From the NCBI RefSeq assembly GCF_004664715.2, contig NC_051083.1:102805563-102869562 (forward strand): a stretch of DNA of 64,000 bases, read 5' to 3'. The notes under the pieces are model-generated. The model saw only the letters and a list, made by a program, of their open reading frames with translations, did not search any database and had not been told where the DNA came from. This stretch comes from Peromyscus leucopus (taxonomy: Eukaryota; Chordata; Mammalia; Rodentia; Cricetidae). Shown piece by piece: positions 35,244 through 46,309 of the stretch. Position 1 is the first letter of the stretch, and each line of letters starts with the position of its first letter. Both the position numbers and the translations under genes were made by a program.

Positions 35244-35430
35244 GTTTTTCGAGACAGGGTTTCTCTGTATAGCTCTGCGCCTTTCCTGGAACTCATTTGG
35301 TAGCCCAGGCTGGCCTTGAACTCACAGAGATCCGCCTGGCTCTGCCTCCGAGGGCTGAGATTAAAGGCGTGCACCACCACCACCACCACCACCACCACCA
35401 CCACCACCACCACCACCACCACCTCATGGC
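35206..35430 (-). repeat. B1 SINE with T39 tail and expanded (CAC)n head
   Basis: Reverse B1 flanked by acaaatatctt at 35195-35205 and 35431-35441. The A-tail side is a 39-base T run (35204-35242). The B1 head has grown into about 17 CAC units (35372-35423). Confidence 0.95.
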
Positions 35431-35499
35431 ACAAATATCTTAAGTGGTACAAATAAAGGTCCTGGTTTGTGGTAATTTTACAGTCTCACATTATAGCTA

Positions 35500-36310
35500 T
35501 CTGTGCAAAAGCACAAAAGGTCTTGGTTTTTATAGAACAGACTAGATACCGAGTCTTACAAGAAAGTTGGAGGAAAGAGGACAAAATGAAGCAGACATGA
35601 GAGCATTGGTGCCTTCTGTAGAAGGTAGAAGTAGAAACAGAATAGAAAACATTACAAAAACAAGATACAATTTGTGCTAGGGTTTGAAAACTGGGTGGTT
35701 ACATGGGTAGATAGAGAACCACCAGCAAAATATTGTGTTAGGGAGCAGTATGAACAAATGTGTGAAAATATGGCATTTGCTGGAAGAACTGAAAACAGTA
35801 GTGTGACATCTATAGAAGTTTCAGTGGTAGAATGCTGGAAAACTAGACTAGATTGTTATGAACCTTAGATATTGAGCTAAGAACTCTAGCCTTTAAAATT
35901 TTTAAGCAGGATTGATGAGTCATTTTGTATATATCTTTCAGTTACTCTGGCTAGTGTGTTTTTGGTTTTGTTTTTTAGTTTTTTGTTTTGGTTAGGTTTT
36001 TGAGACAGGCTTTCTCTATGTAATGGCCATGGCTGTCCTGGCAACTGGAATTCTCTTTGTAGACCATACTGGTCTCAAATTCAGAGATGAGATCACCTGC
36101 CTCTAGAGTGCTGGGATAAAAGGCGTGCATTACCATGCCCAGCTCTGGCTAGTGTTTTTGTTTGTTGGGTTTTGTGGGCTTTTGTGGATTTGTTTATTAC
36201 AAGGTCTCACTTTATAGCCCACGGTGGCCTTGAATTTGCGCTTATTCTGCCTCTGACAAAGAGACAATGGAAATAACATTGAAAGGAATGGATGGGTGGA
36301 TATGATAGCC
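35500..36310 (+). repeat. L2 LINE fragment split by B1
   Basis: gtggtagaatgctggaaaac, taagaactctagcctttaaa, cttcagttactctggcta-like text and the tail aatgatgggtggatatg fit L2. B1 (-) at 35958-36142, flanked by ctctggctagtgt (35945-35957, 36143-36155). A second partial B1 (-) lies at 36157-36258. Confidence 0.5.
35958..36142 (-). repeat. B1 SINE with target duplication
   Basis: Reverse B1 (tttttgagacaggctttctc, gtgctgggataaaaggcgtg) with a 13-bp target duplication. Confidence 0.9.
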
Positions 36311-36439
36311 ATTTAAAAATTGTTTTTTATTTTCTCAGCAGAAAGTGAATGAAAGTCACATTTCTAACATTTTTGTAACTTTAATATATTAAATATCTCC
36401 CTCTTTACTAATAAAAAGCAGGAGTCAACATAACTAATT

Positions 36440-36820
36440 TTTCATCACTTTTAAGATTATAATATAATTACAATAATTCTCCCTTTCCTCCCTCTAAACC
36501 CTCCCGTATATCCTTCCCTGCTAACTTTCACCTTTAACTTCATGACCTCTTTTTCTGAATTTCTTATTATGTATTTACTATTTATAGCTTAATGTTCTAT
36601 GTCCCAGGCTGTCCAGGAACTTACTATGTAGCCAAGGCTGGCCTTGTACTGCCATCAATCCCCCTGCCTTAGCCTCTGAAATGCTGAGATGACAGGTATG
36701 AAATATCACACCTGGCTCCTAGCTTAATGTTCTTTTATAGATAATAACAAATATTTCCTTGAGTATGCAGCAGTTTTGTACAAATTAATTGTGAATATGA
36801 GTTTTTACAAACTTTTGTTG
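36440..36820 (-). mobile_element. L1 3'-end fragment split by B1
   Basis: attctccctttcctccctct, aaccctcccgtatatccttc parallels 13076-13330. A B1 (-) at 36599-36719 is flanked by tagcttaatgttct (36585-36598, 36720-36733). Confidence 0.6.
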
Positions 36821-36832
36821 GGCATGTGTATT

Positions 36833-37007
36833 TTTTTTCTTCTATTGAAAATAGACTCTTGCCGGGCAGTGGTGGTGCACACCTTTAATCCCAGCACTCA
36901 GGAGGCAGAGTCAGGTGGATCTCTGTGAGTTCAAGGCCAGCCTGGTACGCAAAGCGAGATCAGGACAGGCATCAAAATTACACAGAAAACCCCTGTCTCA
37001 AAAAACC

Positions 37008-37053
<46 letters not shown>

Positions 37054-39104
37054 GCCAGGTGGTGGTGGTGCATGCCTTTTTTTTCATTTTTTAAATTTAT
37101 TTATTAAATTTAATTTTACATATCAACCACGGATTCCCTTGTTCTCCCCCTCTCACCCCACTGCCTTCTCCCCAGCCCACCCCCCATTCCCACCTCCTCC
37201 AGGGTAAAGCCTCCCCCAAGGACTGAGATCAACCTGGTAGATTCAGTCCAGGCAGGTCCAGTCCCCTCCTCCCAGGCTGAGCCAAGTGTCCCTGTATAAG
37301 CCCCAGGTTTCAAACTGCCAACTCATGCACTGAGCACAGGACCCAGTCCCACTGTCTGGATGCCTCCCAAGCAGATCAAGCTAATCAAATGTCTTATTTA
37401 TCTGGAGGGCCTGATCCAGTTGGCGGCTCCTCAGCTGTTGGCGCGACTTTAATCCCAGCCATCAGGAGGCAGAGCCAGGTGGATCTCTGTGAGTTTGAGA
37501 CCAGCCTGGTCTATAGAACGAGACCCAGGACAGGCACCAAAACTACACAGAGAAACTCTGTCACAAAAAACCAAAACAAACAAACAAACAAAATAGATTC
37601 TTTTCTCATACTATTTATCCTGATTACAGTTTCCCTTCCCTCTAGTCTCCAACCCAGTTCTTCCCCACCTCCTCTCCCATCTGGAACTACTCTCTTTCTA
37701 TCTCTCAATAGAAAAGATAGGCTTCTAAGAGATAACAAAATAAAATGTAGTAAGATAAAACAAAAACCATAACATCAAAGTTGACACAGCAAACCAAGAG
37801 AAGGCACAACAGAGACCCACTCATTCACACACTTAGGAGTCCCATTAAAACTACTAGACTGAAAGCTGTATTATATATACAAAGGACCTGGTACAGGCCC
37901 TCACTTTCTGCTTCAGTCTCTGAGTTCATATGAGCTTTGCTCATTTGATTTAGAAGACCTGTTTTCATGGTGTCTTCCATCCCCTCTTGCTCTTACAGTC
38001 CTTCAACCTCTTCTTCTTCAGGGTTCCCTGAGTCCTAAGTAGAGGGATTTAATTGAGACATCCATCCCATTTAGAACTGTGTTCCAAGGCCTGGCTTGCC
38101 GCATAATGTATGGCTGAGGGTCTTGTGTTGTATGACTCTGTATTTGTTCCTATCTGCTGCAAGAGGGAGGTTCTCTGATGATGGATGAACAAGGCACTGA
38201 TCTGTGAGTATGGCAGAATATCATTAGGAGTCACTTTATCACTGCTTTTTCTTTTTAAAACCAGTAGTATTTGATTTTACCCTAGTAAATCTGTGGGCTA
38301 TCCAGTCTCTGGTTCTTGGTCACCTAAGCAGTGTCACATAGGATTTCCATCTCCTGGAATGGGCCTTAAGTCAAATCAGACATTGCTTGACTATTCCCAC
38401 AGGCTTTGTGCCACCATTGCTCTAGCATATTTTGCAGGCAGGGCAGCATTTTAGATCAAAGGTTTTGTGGCTGGGTTGGATTTTCCGTTTCTCTTTTGGT
38501 AGCCTGCAGAGTACTTTCCCATGCCAAAGACATTAGAACATGGGGATAAGGGTTCTATGTAGGCACCAACTCGACCTCTCCATATGCAGTGAGGTGTGTG
38601 GATGTTGTCTTCAGCAAAGAGTCCTTGCTGTGTGTTTAAGAAGAGCAACCTGTTGTCTTAGTAATAGCATGGTTGCTTGGGAATTTCCATGGGACCCCAA
38701 GAGATGACTAGTTGGGGCTTTGTCTCTCTCATTATTTAGAGACTTCATTAGGATTACCTTCATATATTTTTAGGACATTTTCACTGCACTAGGTTTTTCA
38801 TACCACCAAATGCTCCTCAATTCTGGCTGTCTTTCCATGCATTCCTTCCCTCAACCACATCTTCCCTCCCTCTCCCCATCTGACCCTCCTGTTCCTGTCC
38901 AGTCATCCTGAGTGAGGTGACCCAGACACGGAAAGATAGATATAGTATGTGTTCACTTATATGTGGATATTAGCCATTAAATAAATGATAACCAAGCTGC
39001 AGTCTGTAGCCACAGAGAGATTAGGTATAGAGGAAGGGGTGGGAGGGCATGTGGATATTCCTGGGAGAGGAAAATAGGTCTCATGGGTGAACTGGGAGTG
39101 GGGA
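36833..39104 (-). mobile_element. Lx-like L1 with 5' inversion, carrying nested B1 and L1
   Basis: Reverse 3' UTR runs from 36833 (poly T) to about 38893. From 38894 to 39104 the sequence is L1 in the opposite (+) sense: gagtgaggtgacccagacac, gttcacttatatgtggatat, ggtgaactgggag. Flanks gcatgtgtatt (36822-36832) and gcatgtatatt (39105-39115) form a target duplication with one mismatch. This is the pattern of twin priming. Later inserts occupy 36855-37592. Confidence 0.8.
36855..37592 (+). repeat. Nested block: B1, (AAT)n, second B1 split by a young L1 end
   Basis: B1 at 36855-37007 ends in (AAT)15 (37008-37053). A second B1 head starts at 37054 (ggtggtggtggtgcatgcc), is cut at about 37081 and resumes at about 37441 (ctttaatcccagccatcagg) to 37592. 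Between them (37081-37440) lies a reverse young L1 3' end like 24109-24347. The outer flanks aaaatagact / aaaatagatt are the B1 target duplication in the host L1. Confidence 0.75.
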
Positions 39105-39115
39105 GCATGTATATT

Positions 39116-39920
39116 AAAAGTGAAATGTTCAAGTCCTATAATGAAAGATCATAGAGAAAGTACAAGCAACTCTATTAGCCAACACAAGTGGAGCATAACT
39201 TCTACATGGATGACTAAAATCTGAGTCGTGAATTGTACCTTTTACTAAAGGATGCTTCTGATATTGTCATAGATAGGGGCTAAAGAAATGACATGATATT
39301 GGGAAAGCTGGGCCTTAGTTTTATGTTTTAGTAAAGAACATGCCACCCCATAAGAAGATACTAAAGACTTCTCAAGTCTAGTTAACTTGGTGATGTTGTC
39401 TTGTCACATGCTTTACTTCCATTGCCTATCCTCCCAGCCTGACAGAGGTGTTATGAAGAAGGATCTAGGTCTATATATAGTTAACTACTGTGGTTTTTTT
39501 TAGTGAAAATTATAGTCGACTTATATATACTTAGAATTTACTAAGAAACGTTCTGATTGACTTCCCTTCCCTGAAGATCAGGTCTTTTGAGTGGTACCAT
39601 ATGACACCTTTTAACTTGTGACTTAGCAGCTTGCTACCTTTCAAGTTCAAAGTCCAAAAGAGCTTTGTTAAGCTATATAAAATAGAAATCTAATCACTGG
39701 TTAGCAGTTTTTTTCTCAGTGTAAGAGTGTTAACCTAGGATCTTTGTAAATACCAATTAAAACAAATCAAATTAGGACCTAGGAAGTTTTCATATATATT
39801 TTAATTAGCTAAATGAAGAAATTTTCCACTAAATTGTGTTGTAAAATGCTTTTGATTTTTCCAGGTAATAAACAGTTGGAGGATAATTGAATTAAATACT
39901 TAAAATTGGTAGGATTGATG
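39116..39920. other. Intronic sequence, nothing recognised
   Basis: No repeat or exon recognised. Confidence 0.45.
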
Positions 39921-39937
39921 GTGCTATTGTGGTAACT

Positions 39938-40128
39938 TTTTTGTTGTTGTGGTTGTTGTTTTTGTTTGTTTGTTTGTTTGTTTTTTGAGACAGGGTTTCT
40001 CTGTGTAGCTTTAGAGCACGTCCTGGAACTCACTCTGTAGACCAGATTGGCCTGGAACTCACAGAGACCCGCCTGCCTCTGCTTCCCAAGTGCTGGGATT
40101 AAAGGTGTGCGCCACCACTACCCGGTAA
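39938..40128 (-). repeat. B1 SINE with target duplication
   Basis: Reverse B1 with a TTTG-repeat tail. Flanked by ctattgtggtaact at 39924-39937 and 40129-40142. Confidence 0.95.
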
Positions 40129-40225
40129 CTATTGTGGTAACTATTCTTAAAGATGGTCTTTCAAATATTCTCCATCTTGTCCAAGTTCTCTAACTAAATA
40201 GTTTTGATTAGATCTTCTTTAGTTT

Positions 40226-40425
40226 AAAACTAGGCTAGAGCTGAAAAGATTGCTCAGTGGTTAAGAGCACTTGTTCTTACAGAGAACACAGGTTTGATTT
40301 CCAGCATGCACATGGCAACTTACAGCTATTAGTCCTCCAGTTCCAGGGGATCAGGAATGCACACAGTGCACATATACACATGCAGGAAAAACAATAAACT
40401 TAAAAATAAGTAAATAAATAAATGC
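40226..40425 (+). repeat. B3 SINE
   Basis: gattgctcagtggttaagag, cacttgttcttacagagaac, and an AAAT-repeat tail. Confidence 0.85.
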
Positions 40426-40789
40426 TTTTAAAAAGTATTTCCTTTTGCACAAGGAAGGCCTCTTCTCTACATAAAGAACTATAGAAAACTAAGAAATGCT
40501 TAGAGTGGAGCAGTCTTCCCCAGGGAAGAACATACCAATTGGTTATCGAATGCTGAACCATAAAACCATACATACATATAAGTAACATCATACAGAGTGA
40601 GCAGGATATATTTAGGAATGCATATCTATATGCATATGTGTATATAATAACAGCTAATGTAAAAGAGGTCATAAATTTGAAATAGCAAGCACGAGTATAT
40701 GGCTGGGTTTGAAAGGAGGAAAGGGAAGGGGAAAATGTTGTATTAATTCAAAAATAAAAGGAAAAGAAGCACTTTATTTTAAAAAACAG

Positions 40790-40940
40790 GCTGGACATGT
40801 TGGCACCTGCTTTTAATCTCAGTGCTTGGGAGGCAGGGCCAGGTGGTTCTCTTAGTTCAATTTGAGCTTGTTCAACACAGTGAATCCCAGACCAACCAGA
40901 GCTATATAGTGAGATGCTATTTCAAAAAATAAAATTTAAA
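40790..40940 (+). repeat. Old B1 SINE
   Basis: tggacatgttggcacctgct, tttaatctcagtgcttggga, gagctatatagtgagatgct. Confidence 0.75.
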
Positions 40941-41118
40941 TCTAGAAATCAATTAAAGAATATGTGAACTTAAGTTACATATTTTAACCAAAGGAAAACC
41001 AGAATATACATTATTCAACATTCATTATTTAGCAGTGATTATTTAGTGCTGGACACTGTTTAAGATATTGGGTAAATAGCGGTAGACTCAAAAAGCAATG
41101 TCCCTGTTCTTGTGGTCG

Positions 41119-41472
41119 TTCTGGTAGTTCGAATGTAATTGGCCCCAGGAGCTCATAGAGAGTGGCACTGTAAGGAGGTGTGGCTTTGTTGGAGTAGGAT
41201 TGCCTTGTTGGAGGAAGTGTGTCACTGTGGGGGCAGGCTTTGAGGTTTCCTATGCTCAAGATACTGCCCACTGTCTCAGGCAACTTCCTGTTGCCTTCTG
41301 ATCAAGATGTAGCAAGCACCATGTATGCCTGCATGCTGCCATGCTCTCTGCCATGATGATAATGGACTGAACCTCTGAAACTAAGCAAGCTACCACAATG
41401 AAATGTTTTCCTTTTCTAAGAGTTGCCATGGTCGTGGTGTCTCTTCACAGCAAAAAAACCCCGGCTAAGACA
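41119..41472 (+). mobile_element. ORR1-type MaLR LTR
   Basis: Recognised by aggaggtgtggctttgttgg, gaggaagtgtgtcactgtgg, ggcaggctttgaggtttcc, tctgccatgatgataatgga, and the end ggtgtctcttcacagcaa ... ctaagaca. Solo, with no internal region. The flanks gtcg/gtca are a possible short target duplication. Confidence 0.85.
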
Positions 41473-41547
41473 GTCATTATACTCTAGTGGGATAAGAGAA
41501 AAACTAATCAAATAACAAAGCTCGTTTCAGATTCTGAACAGCAAAAA

Positions 41548-41762
41548 GGGCTGGAGAGATTGCTCAGTGGTTAGGAGTGCTTATTGCTCTTACAGAGAAC
41601 CCAGGTGTGGTTCTCAGCACGCACATGGTGCTTCACAACCACTTATAACTCCTATTTCAGAGGATCCAGCAGCTCCTGTTAGGATCTTCATGGGTACTGC
41701 AGACATGCAATGCATAAATGCACTCAGATATACATGTACAAAAATTAAATAAATAAATGTGT
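41548..41762 (+). repeat. B3 SINE
   Basis: gggctggagagattgctcag, tggttaggagtgcttattgc, tail aaattaaataaataaatg. Confidence 0.9.
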
Positions 41763-41764
41763 TT

Positions 41765-41944
41765 TTTCATTTTTAATTTAATTTTTACTTTTATTAAAAA
41801 ATTTTTCACACAATATATTTTGATCACAGTTTCCCTTCCCCCAGCTCCTTCCAGATCCTCCCTTCCTCCCAGATTCTTCCCACCTCCCTACCCACCTATG
41901 CACTTTTTCTCTCTCTTTAGAAAACAAAAAAACAAACCAAAGTA

Positions 41945-41987
<43 letters not shown>

Positions 41988-43260
41988 AGACACACACAAC
42001 CAAAATCCATAAAAACACAAAATTAGTAAGCCATATTATACCAATAAAAGGCCAGGAAAACAAAAAAAGTCCAAACAAAACAATATGAGACAAAAAGTCT
42101 ACAAAAATACCACTGAGTTCAGTTTGTGTTGGCCATCAACCGCTGGGCATAGAATCTGCCTTTATGTGTAGTAAATATACCCAGTGAGACTCCACTTGGA
42201 GAGAACTGATTTTTTTGTGTGTGTGAGTAGTTGTTAATATAGCTTCTTGGGTTTGGGATGGAATGTTGTGTCTACTTCCCCCCTCAGTGCTGTACATTGT
42301 CCAGTTGTGTATCTCTATGTTAGTTACCATCTACTACAAGAGGAAACTTTTCTAGTGATGGTTGATCAAGGCATCTGACTTGAGCCTATGCAGGCCCTCT
42401 GCTTGCTACCATAGACTCTGTGAATCCATATGTGCATCACTCCCATTGTGTCTGGAAGACACTATTTCCACGGAGTCCTCCATCAGCTCTGGCTCTTACA
42501 ATCTTTCTGCCTCCTCTTCTGTATAGCTCCCTGAGCTCTGAGGGGAAGGGTTTGATGAAGACATCCCACTTAGGACTGAATATTCCAAAATCTTTTTCTC
42601 TCTGCACATTGTCTAGTTGTGGGTCTCTGTGTTAGAGGAAGCTTTGCTGATGATGGCTGAGAGAAGCACTGATCTATGAGTATAACAGCAATGTCAGGTG
42701 TGGTTTCCATCTTGTGGAATAGGTCTTAAATCCAATTAGAGAGTTATTGGTTACTCCCATGTTTGTGCCACTACTGTACAGCATACCTTGCAGGCAAGTC
42801 ACCATTGTAGAGCACAGGATTTGTAACTGGTTACCTTTTCCCTGATAGCATGCAGAGTACCAGAAGCACTAGTCAGTAGGGGTGAAGGCTCTAGTTAGGC
42901 ACCAGCTTGATGTCTCTGTGTTCAGTGAGATTTGTAGGTATTGCCTTCAGCAATAGGGCCTTACCATCAGTTTGTGAAGAGCAACCAGTAGCCTTGACAA
43001 CAGCCAATGTTTGGAGGCCCTTTTGGCCATTGACTCAACTATATATAGCCCACTCCTGGCATTGGTGGTTTCACTTGGTGATGAAAGATATCTAGTTGGG
43101 GCATTGTTTCTATATGGCCTTTAAGTGTTAGTTGTCTCTCCCCATATTCTCTCCCTTACCCATCTCTTACCTCCTCTTCCCTGTTTAATCCTCCTGCTCC
43201 AATCTCCCCTGTCTCTCCACTAACAGACACACCTGTACACATAAAATCAAATAATTATGT
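41765..43260 (-). mobile_element. Lx-like L1 3' UTR, about 1.5 kb
   Basis: Reverse 3' UTR in the same order as 37593-38890: cacagtttcccttcccccag, gtagttgttaatata region, ctggctcttacaatctttct, tatgagtataacagcaatgt, gccttcagcaatagggcctt. Contains a (CA)n at 41949-41982 with CAGA interruptions to 42000. No ORF2 part. Confidence 0.75.
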
Positions 43261-43440
43261 TTTTTTAAAAGATGGCCAGGCAAGCCTTCTATGACAAAAA
43301 TGTCACTTGAACCCTAATAGCAAGGGTTCACTGAACTGTAGGTATTGGAGGTAGTGATGAGAAGTACATGAACTATCAAGTGTGTAGGAAGAGTCCACAT
43401 CATGTTAAGCCCTCATAGACTGTGGGAGAGTTTAAATTTT

Positions 43441-44200
43441 ACCTGATACTTAAGATCCCATCAGGGAAAAATGATCCTTTATCAGATTCTATAATAAAAT
43501 TAATAGTATTACCCTCCCCCAAATATTGAAGAGGAATCCAAAGGAACAAATTTGAGATTGAAAATGTTTCAAAGCTGTAAAAAATTTCAGTAGCAAATTG
43601 ACTCAATTATACTAATAAGTAGTAATCTTTGGCAAAACTTCAACATGGAATTAGTACTCATACAAATAATTCTGATACTTGTATAAGTGTCATTTTATTA
43701 CTTAGATATATATCCTATATGCCTTGTATTACTTGTCTGTGAAAGTTATTATAGCAGCCTTCCTCTAACAAGCTCTGTGATATATAAGAATTATGAGTTG
43801 ATATTCCTTATTATATCAGTAGCATTCAAATTGCTATCCTTTTATAAATGTAAAAGCAAGATTTGCAAATGTTTTACACTATTATTTTACCCTAATTTTT
43901 CTAGCAAGCATTGCAGTATCCCATGTCTACCTTTCTAACTTCCCAGATATGTGTGTGTGTGAGTGTGCACATGTGTATATGTGCATGCAAATAAAATAAA
44001 TGTACATGTAAATATATATGTATTTTTGGTGGGTTTAATGTTTTTCATCTTTTAGTGTTTTGAGAAACTTCATTTAACTTCTCATTTAGTCTTGCCTCTT
44101 TTTATCTAAAAAATGTAGAATTTAAAAATATTCTCAGAATATGCTTTTCTGTGTCATGTGATTTTTATTTTTATATATTTATAAAACAATATTTTGGAAA
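43441..44200. other. Intronic sequence, nothing recognised
   Basis: AT-rich with a short TG-rich tract near 43950-43985. Confidence 0.4.
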
Positions 44201-44204
44201 GTAT

Positions 44205-44437
44205 TTTTAATATCTATTTATTTAGTGTGTACAGGTGTTTTGCCTGAGTGTATGTCTATGTACCACTTGTATGCCTGGTGCCAGCAGTAGCCAGAAGAGG
44301 GCATTGGATTCTCCTGAGACTGACATCACAGACTCTTGTGTTGTGAGTCACCATTTGGGTTCTAGGAATTGAACCTCTGTCCTCTGGGAGAGCAGCACAG
44401 TGCATTTAGTCACTGTGCCATCTCTCCAGTCCCAGGA
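44205..44437 (-). repeat. B3 SINE
   Basis: Reverse B3: agccagaagagggcattgga, gtgagtcaccatttgggttc, cactgtgccatctctccagt. Confidence 0.85.
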
Positions 44438-44529
44438 AAAAATATTTTTGATCCTTAGTGTTTTCTAGCTACTAAGATATTCGGGAGTTCTTTTTTTTTT
44501 CTATTTCAGTTGTATCATCTATTAAATGT

Positions 44530-44706
44530 TTTAAAAATTATTATTATTGGGGTGCACATGCATGCTAAGGCTCAACTCAGGAGATCGGAGGACAACTTGC
44601 AGGAGTTGGTTCTTTCCTTCCATGCTATGTGTTCCAGGGATTGAACTCAGGTCATCAGGCTTGTAAGAAGCACTTTTACCCTCTTGAGTCATCTCACCAG
44701 CCCTCT
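44530..44706 (-). repeat. RSINE1
   Basis: Reverse RSINE1: ggaggacaacttgcaggagt, gggattgaactcaggtcatc, gagtcatctcaccagccct. Confidence 0.85.
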
Positions 44707-44737
44707 ATTAGTTTTTTAATGTTAAAACGGTAAGCTC

Positions 44738-44942
44738 AGGGGTCTGGAGAGATGGCTTAAAGTTAAGATAACTTGGTGCTCTTTCAGAAGACCCAGCTTT
44801 GCTTCCCAGCACCCACATGGCAGCTCCTAACTATCTGCAACTCCAGTTCCAAAGGATCCAGTGCCTTCTGGCCTCTACAGGCATCCATATTGTGTACATA
44901 GATACACTCAGGCAGAATACCCATACATGTAAAAATAAATCT
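44738..44942 (+). repeat. B3 SINE
   Basis: ggtctggagagatggcttaa, cagcacccacatggcagctc, tgtaaaaataaatc. Confidence 0.85.
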
Positions 44943-45231
44943 TCCTTGCTGAAAACTAAGCTCAATTTTTCACATTTAAATTTGCTGATTTTTTTTTTTT
45001 TTTTTTTTTTTTTTGCAAATCACAGTGTCATAGTTGGCATACTGTCTTCTGTTCATAGCTTTTATGTTTCTTTGCTTTGTTTGGTATTATTACTTTTTGT
45101 TTTAGTTGTTTAAGGACAATCTCATGTCTTCTTTGGTTTAAGAATGCTGTATTTCCCCCTTTTACTCCCTTTTTGAGGAGACTTTTAAATAAAAGTCATC
45201 ATTTGGTCTGTTTATTTCTTTCTTTAAACAG

Positions 45232-45306
45232 GAAACAGAGAATACATCAAACAAAGCTGGAAATGAGTCCCCTGTACAAGAACTGAGACAAGATGTATCT
45301 AAAAAG
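45232..45306 (+). CDS. Wdr44: Wdr44 coding exon (75 nt)
   Basis: The exon encodes 25 residues (about 38-62) beginning ETENTSNKAGNESPVQEL and ending DVSKK, a polar, acidic stretch of the N-terminal region. The acceptor is 'tctttaaacag' and the donor AAAAAG|gttgg. Both ends are phase 0, so the exon could be skipped without breaking the frame. It joins to the exon at 48631 to give DVSKK-IIDSIIEESQ, matching the WDR44 family. The following intron is 3.3 kb and contains several B1 elements, a B4A, MER5A and a MIR. Confidence 0.95.
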
Positions 45307-45552
45307 GTTGGAAAGATATAATGTCAACATTAGTTTATAGAGGATATCAAATTTATATGATGCATTTAAAATAGAATGTGTTGTGTATTGTTTTGGCATA
45401 CTGTTCTGTACATACTGATTGTTTTAGCAAATGATTTTTGCATCATCAGCTTTATGGTGAAAGGCACATGGGGCTTTTTAGAAGTCGTGTCATCATCTAC
45501 TTGGTAATTTATCCTTGAAACGTTTGTTTGTTTGTTTGTTTGTTTGTTTAAT

Positions 45553-45690
45553 ATGGCTGCTAAGTGCTATGGCACAGGCCTTTAATCTCAGCACTTGGAA
45601 GGCATAGAAGGTTAATCTCTGTGGTGGATATAGTGAGTTCCAGGTCAGCCAGGGCTACAAAGGGTGATTCTGTCTCAAAAAATCAAAACA
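45553..45690 (+). repeat. Old B1 SINE
   Basis: aggcctttaatctcagcact, gtgagttccaggtcagccag, ggtgattctgtctcaaaaaa, after a (TTTG)n. Confidence 0.8.
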
Positions 45691-45774
45691 ATTAACACCA
45701 ACAGCAAAATATGGTTGTATTTAATGGTTTAGGAGTTCCTAATCTTGACTTAACTATTAAAAGTTACAGATTCT

Positions 45775-45952
45775 TGAGCCGGGTGGTGGTGGCGCACACC
45801 TTTAATCCAGCACTCGGAGGCAGAGCCAGGCGGATCTCTGTGAGTTTGAGGCCAGCCTGGGCTACCAAGTGAGTTCCAGGAAAGGCGCAAAGCTACACAG
45901 ACAAACCCTGTCTCGAAAACAAACAAAAAAAAAATAAATAAAAATAAAAATA
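45775..45952 (+). repeat. Young B1 SINE inserted at an older B1 border
   Basis: Near-consensus B1 flanked by aaaagttacagattct at 45759-45774 and 45953-45968. The second copy directly abuts the older B1 at 45969. Confidence 0.95.
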
Positions 45953-45968
45953 AAAAGTTACAGATTCT

Positions 45969-46134
45969 GAGTCAGGCATCATGTTGCACACTTTTAATCC
46001 CAGCACTTGGGAGTTAGATGCAGGCAGATCTCTATGAGTTTGAGGCCAGCCTGATCTACATAGCAAGCTCCAGGACAGCCAGTGCTACATAGTGACTCTA
46101 TCTCAAAACATCAACAACAGCAACAAAAAAAAAA
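45969..46134 (+). repeat. Older B1 SINE
   Basis: gagtcaggcatcatgttgca, gagtttgaggccagcctgat, cagtgctacatagtgactct. The right flank tttacagatactga resembles the left-hand ttacagattctga, a diverged target duplication shared with the young B1. Confidence 0.85.
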
Positions 46135-46309
46135 TAGAATTTACAGATACTGAAAGGCTCATTGTAGCAAATTATGATAGCTTTAGGAGTCAGAGATAGC
46201 AGGAAGTCCTTACATTGATAGAGTCCTTGATGCCTTTTAAATAATCAGTGCTGTGATGCTCCAGAAGTTAGTTCATAAGAAGAGACTGAATGCAAGGTAC
46301 ATAGTTTGG

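Larger units (their letters stand above)
41020..43440 (+). repeat. Fossil L2 LINE split by ORR1 LTR, B3 and Lx L1
   Basis: L2 text appears in three blocks that join in order: 41020-41118 (gtgctggacactgtttaaga), 41473-41530 (attatactctagtgggataa) and 43270-43440 (tctatgacaaaaatgtcact, ttaagccctcatagactgtg). The interruptions are annotated separately. Confidence 0.55.

Noticed and set aside
35372..35423. Val/His-rich repeat protein
   Set aside because: Homopolymeric translation of a (CAC)n microsatellite in a B1.
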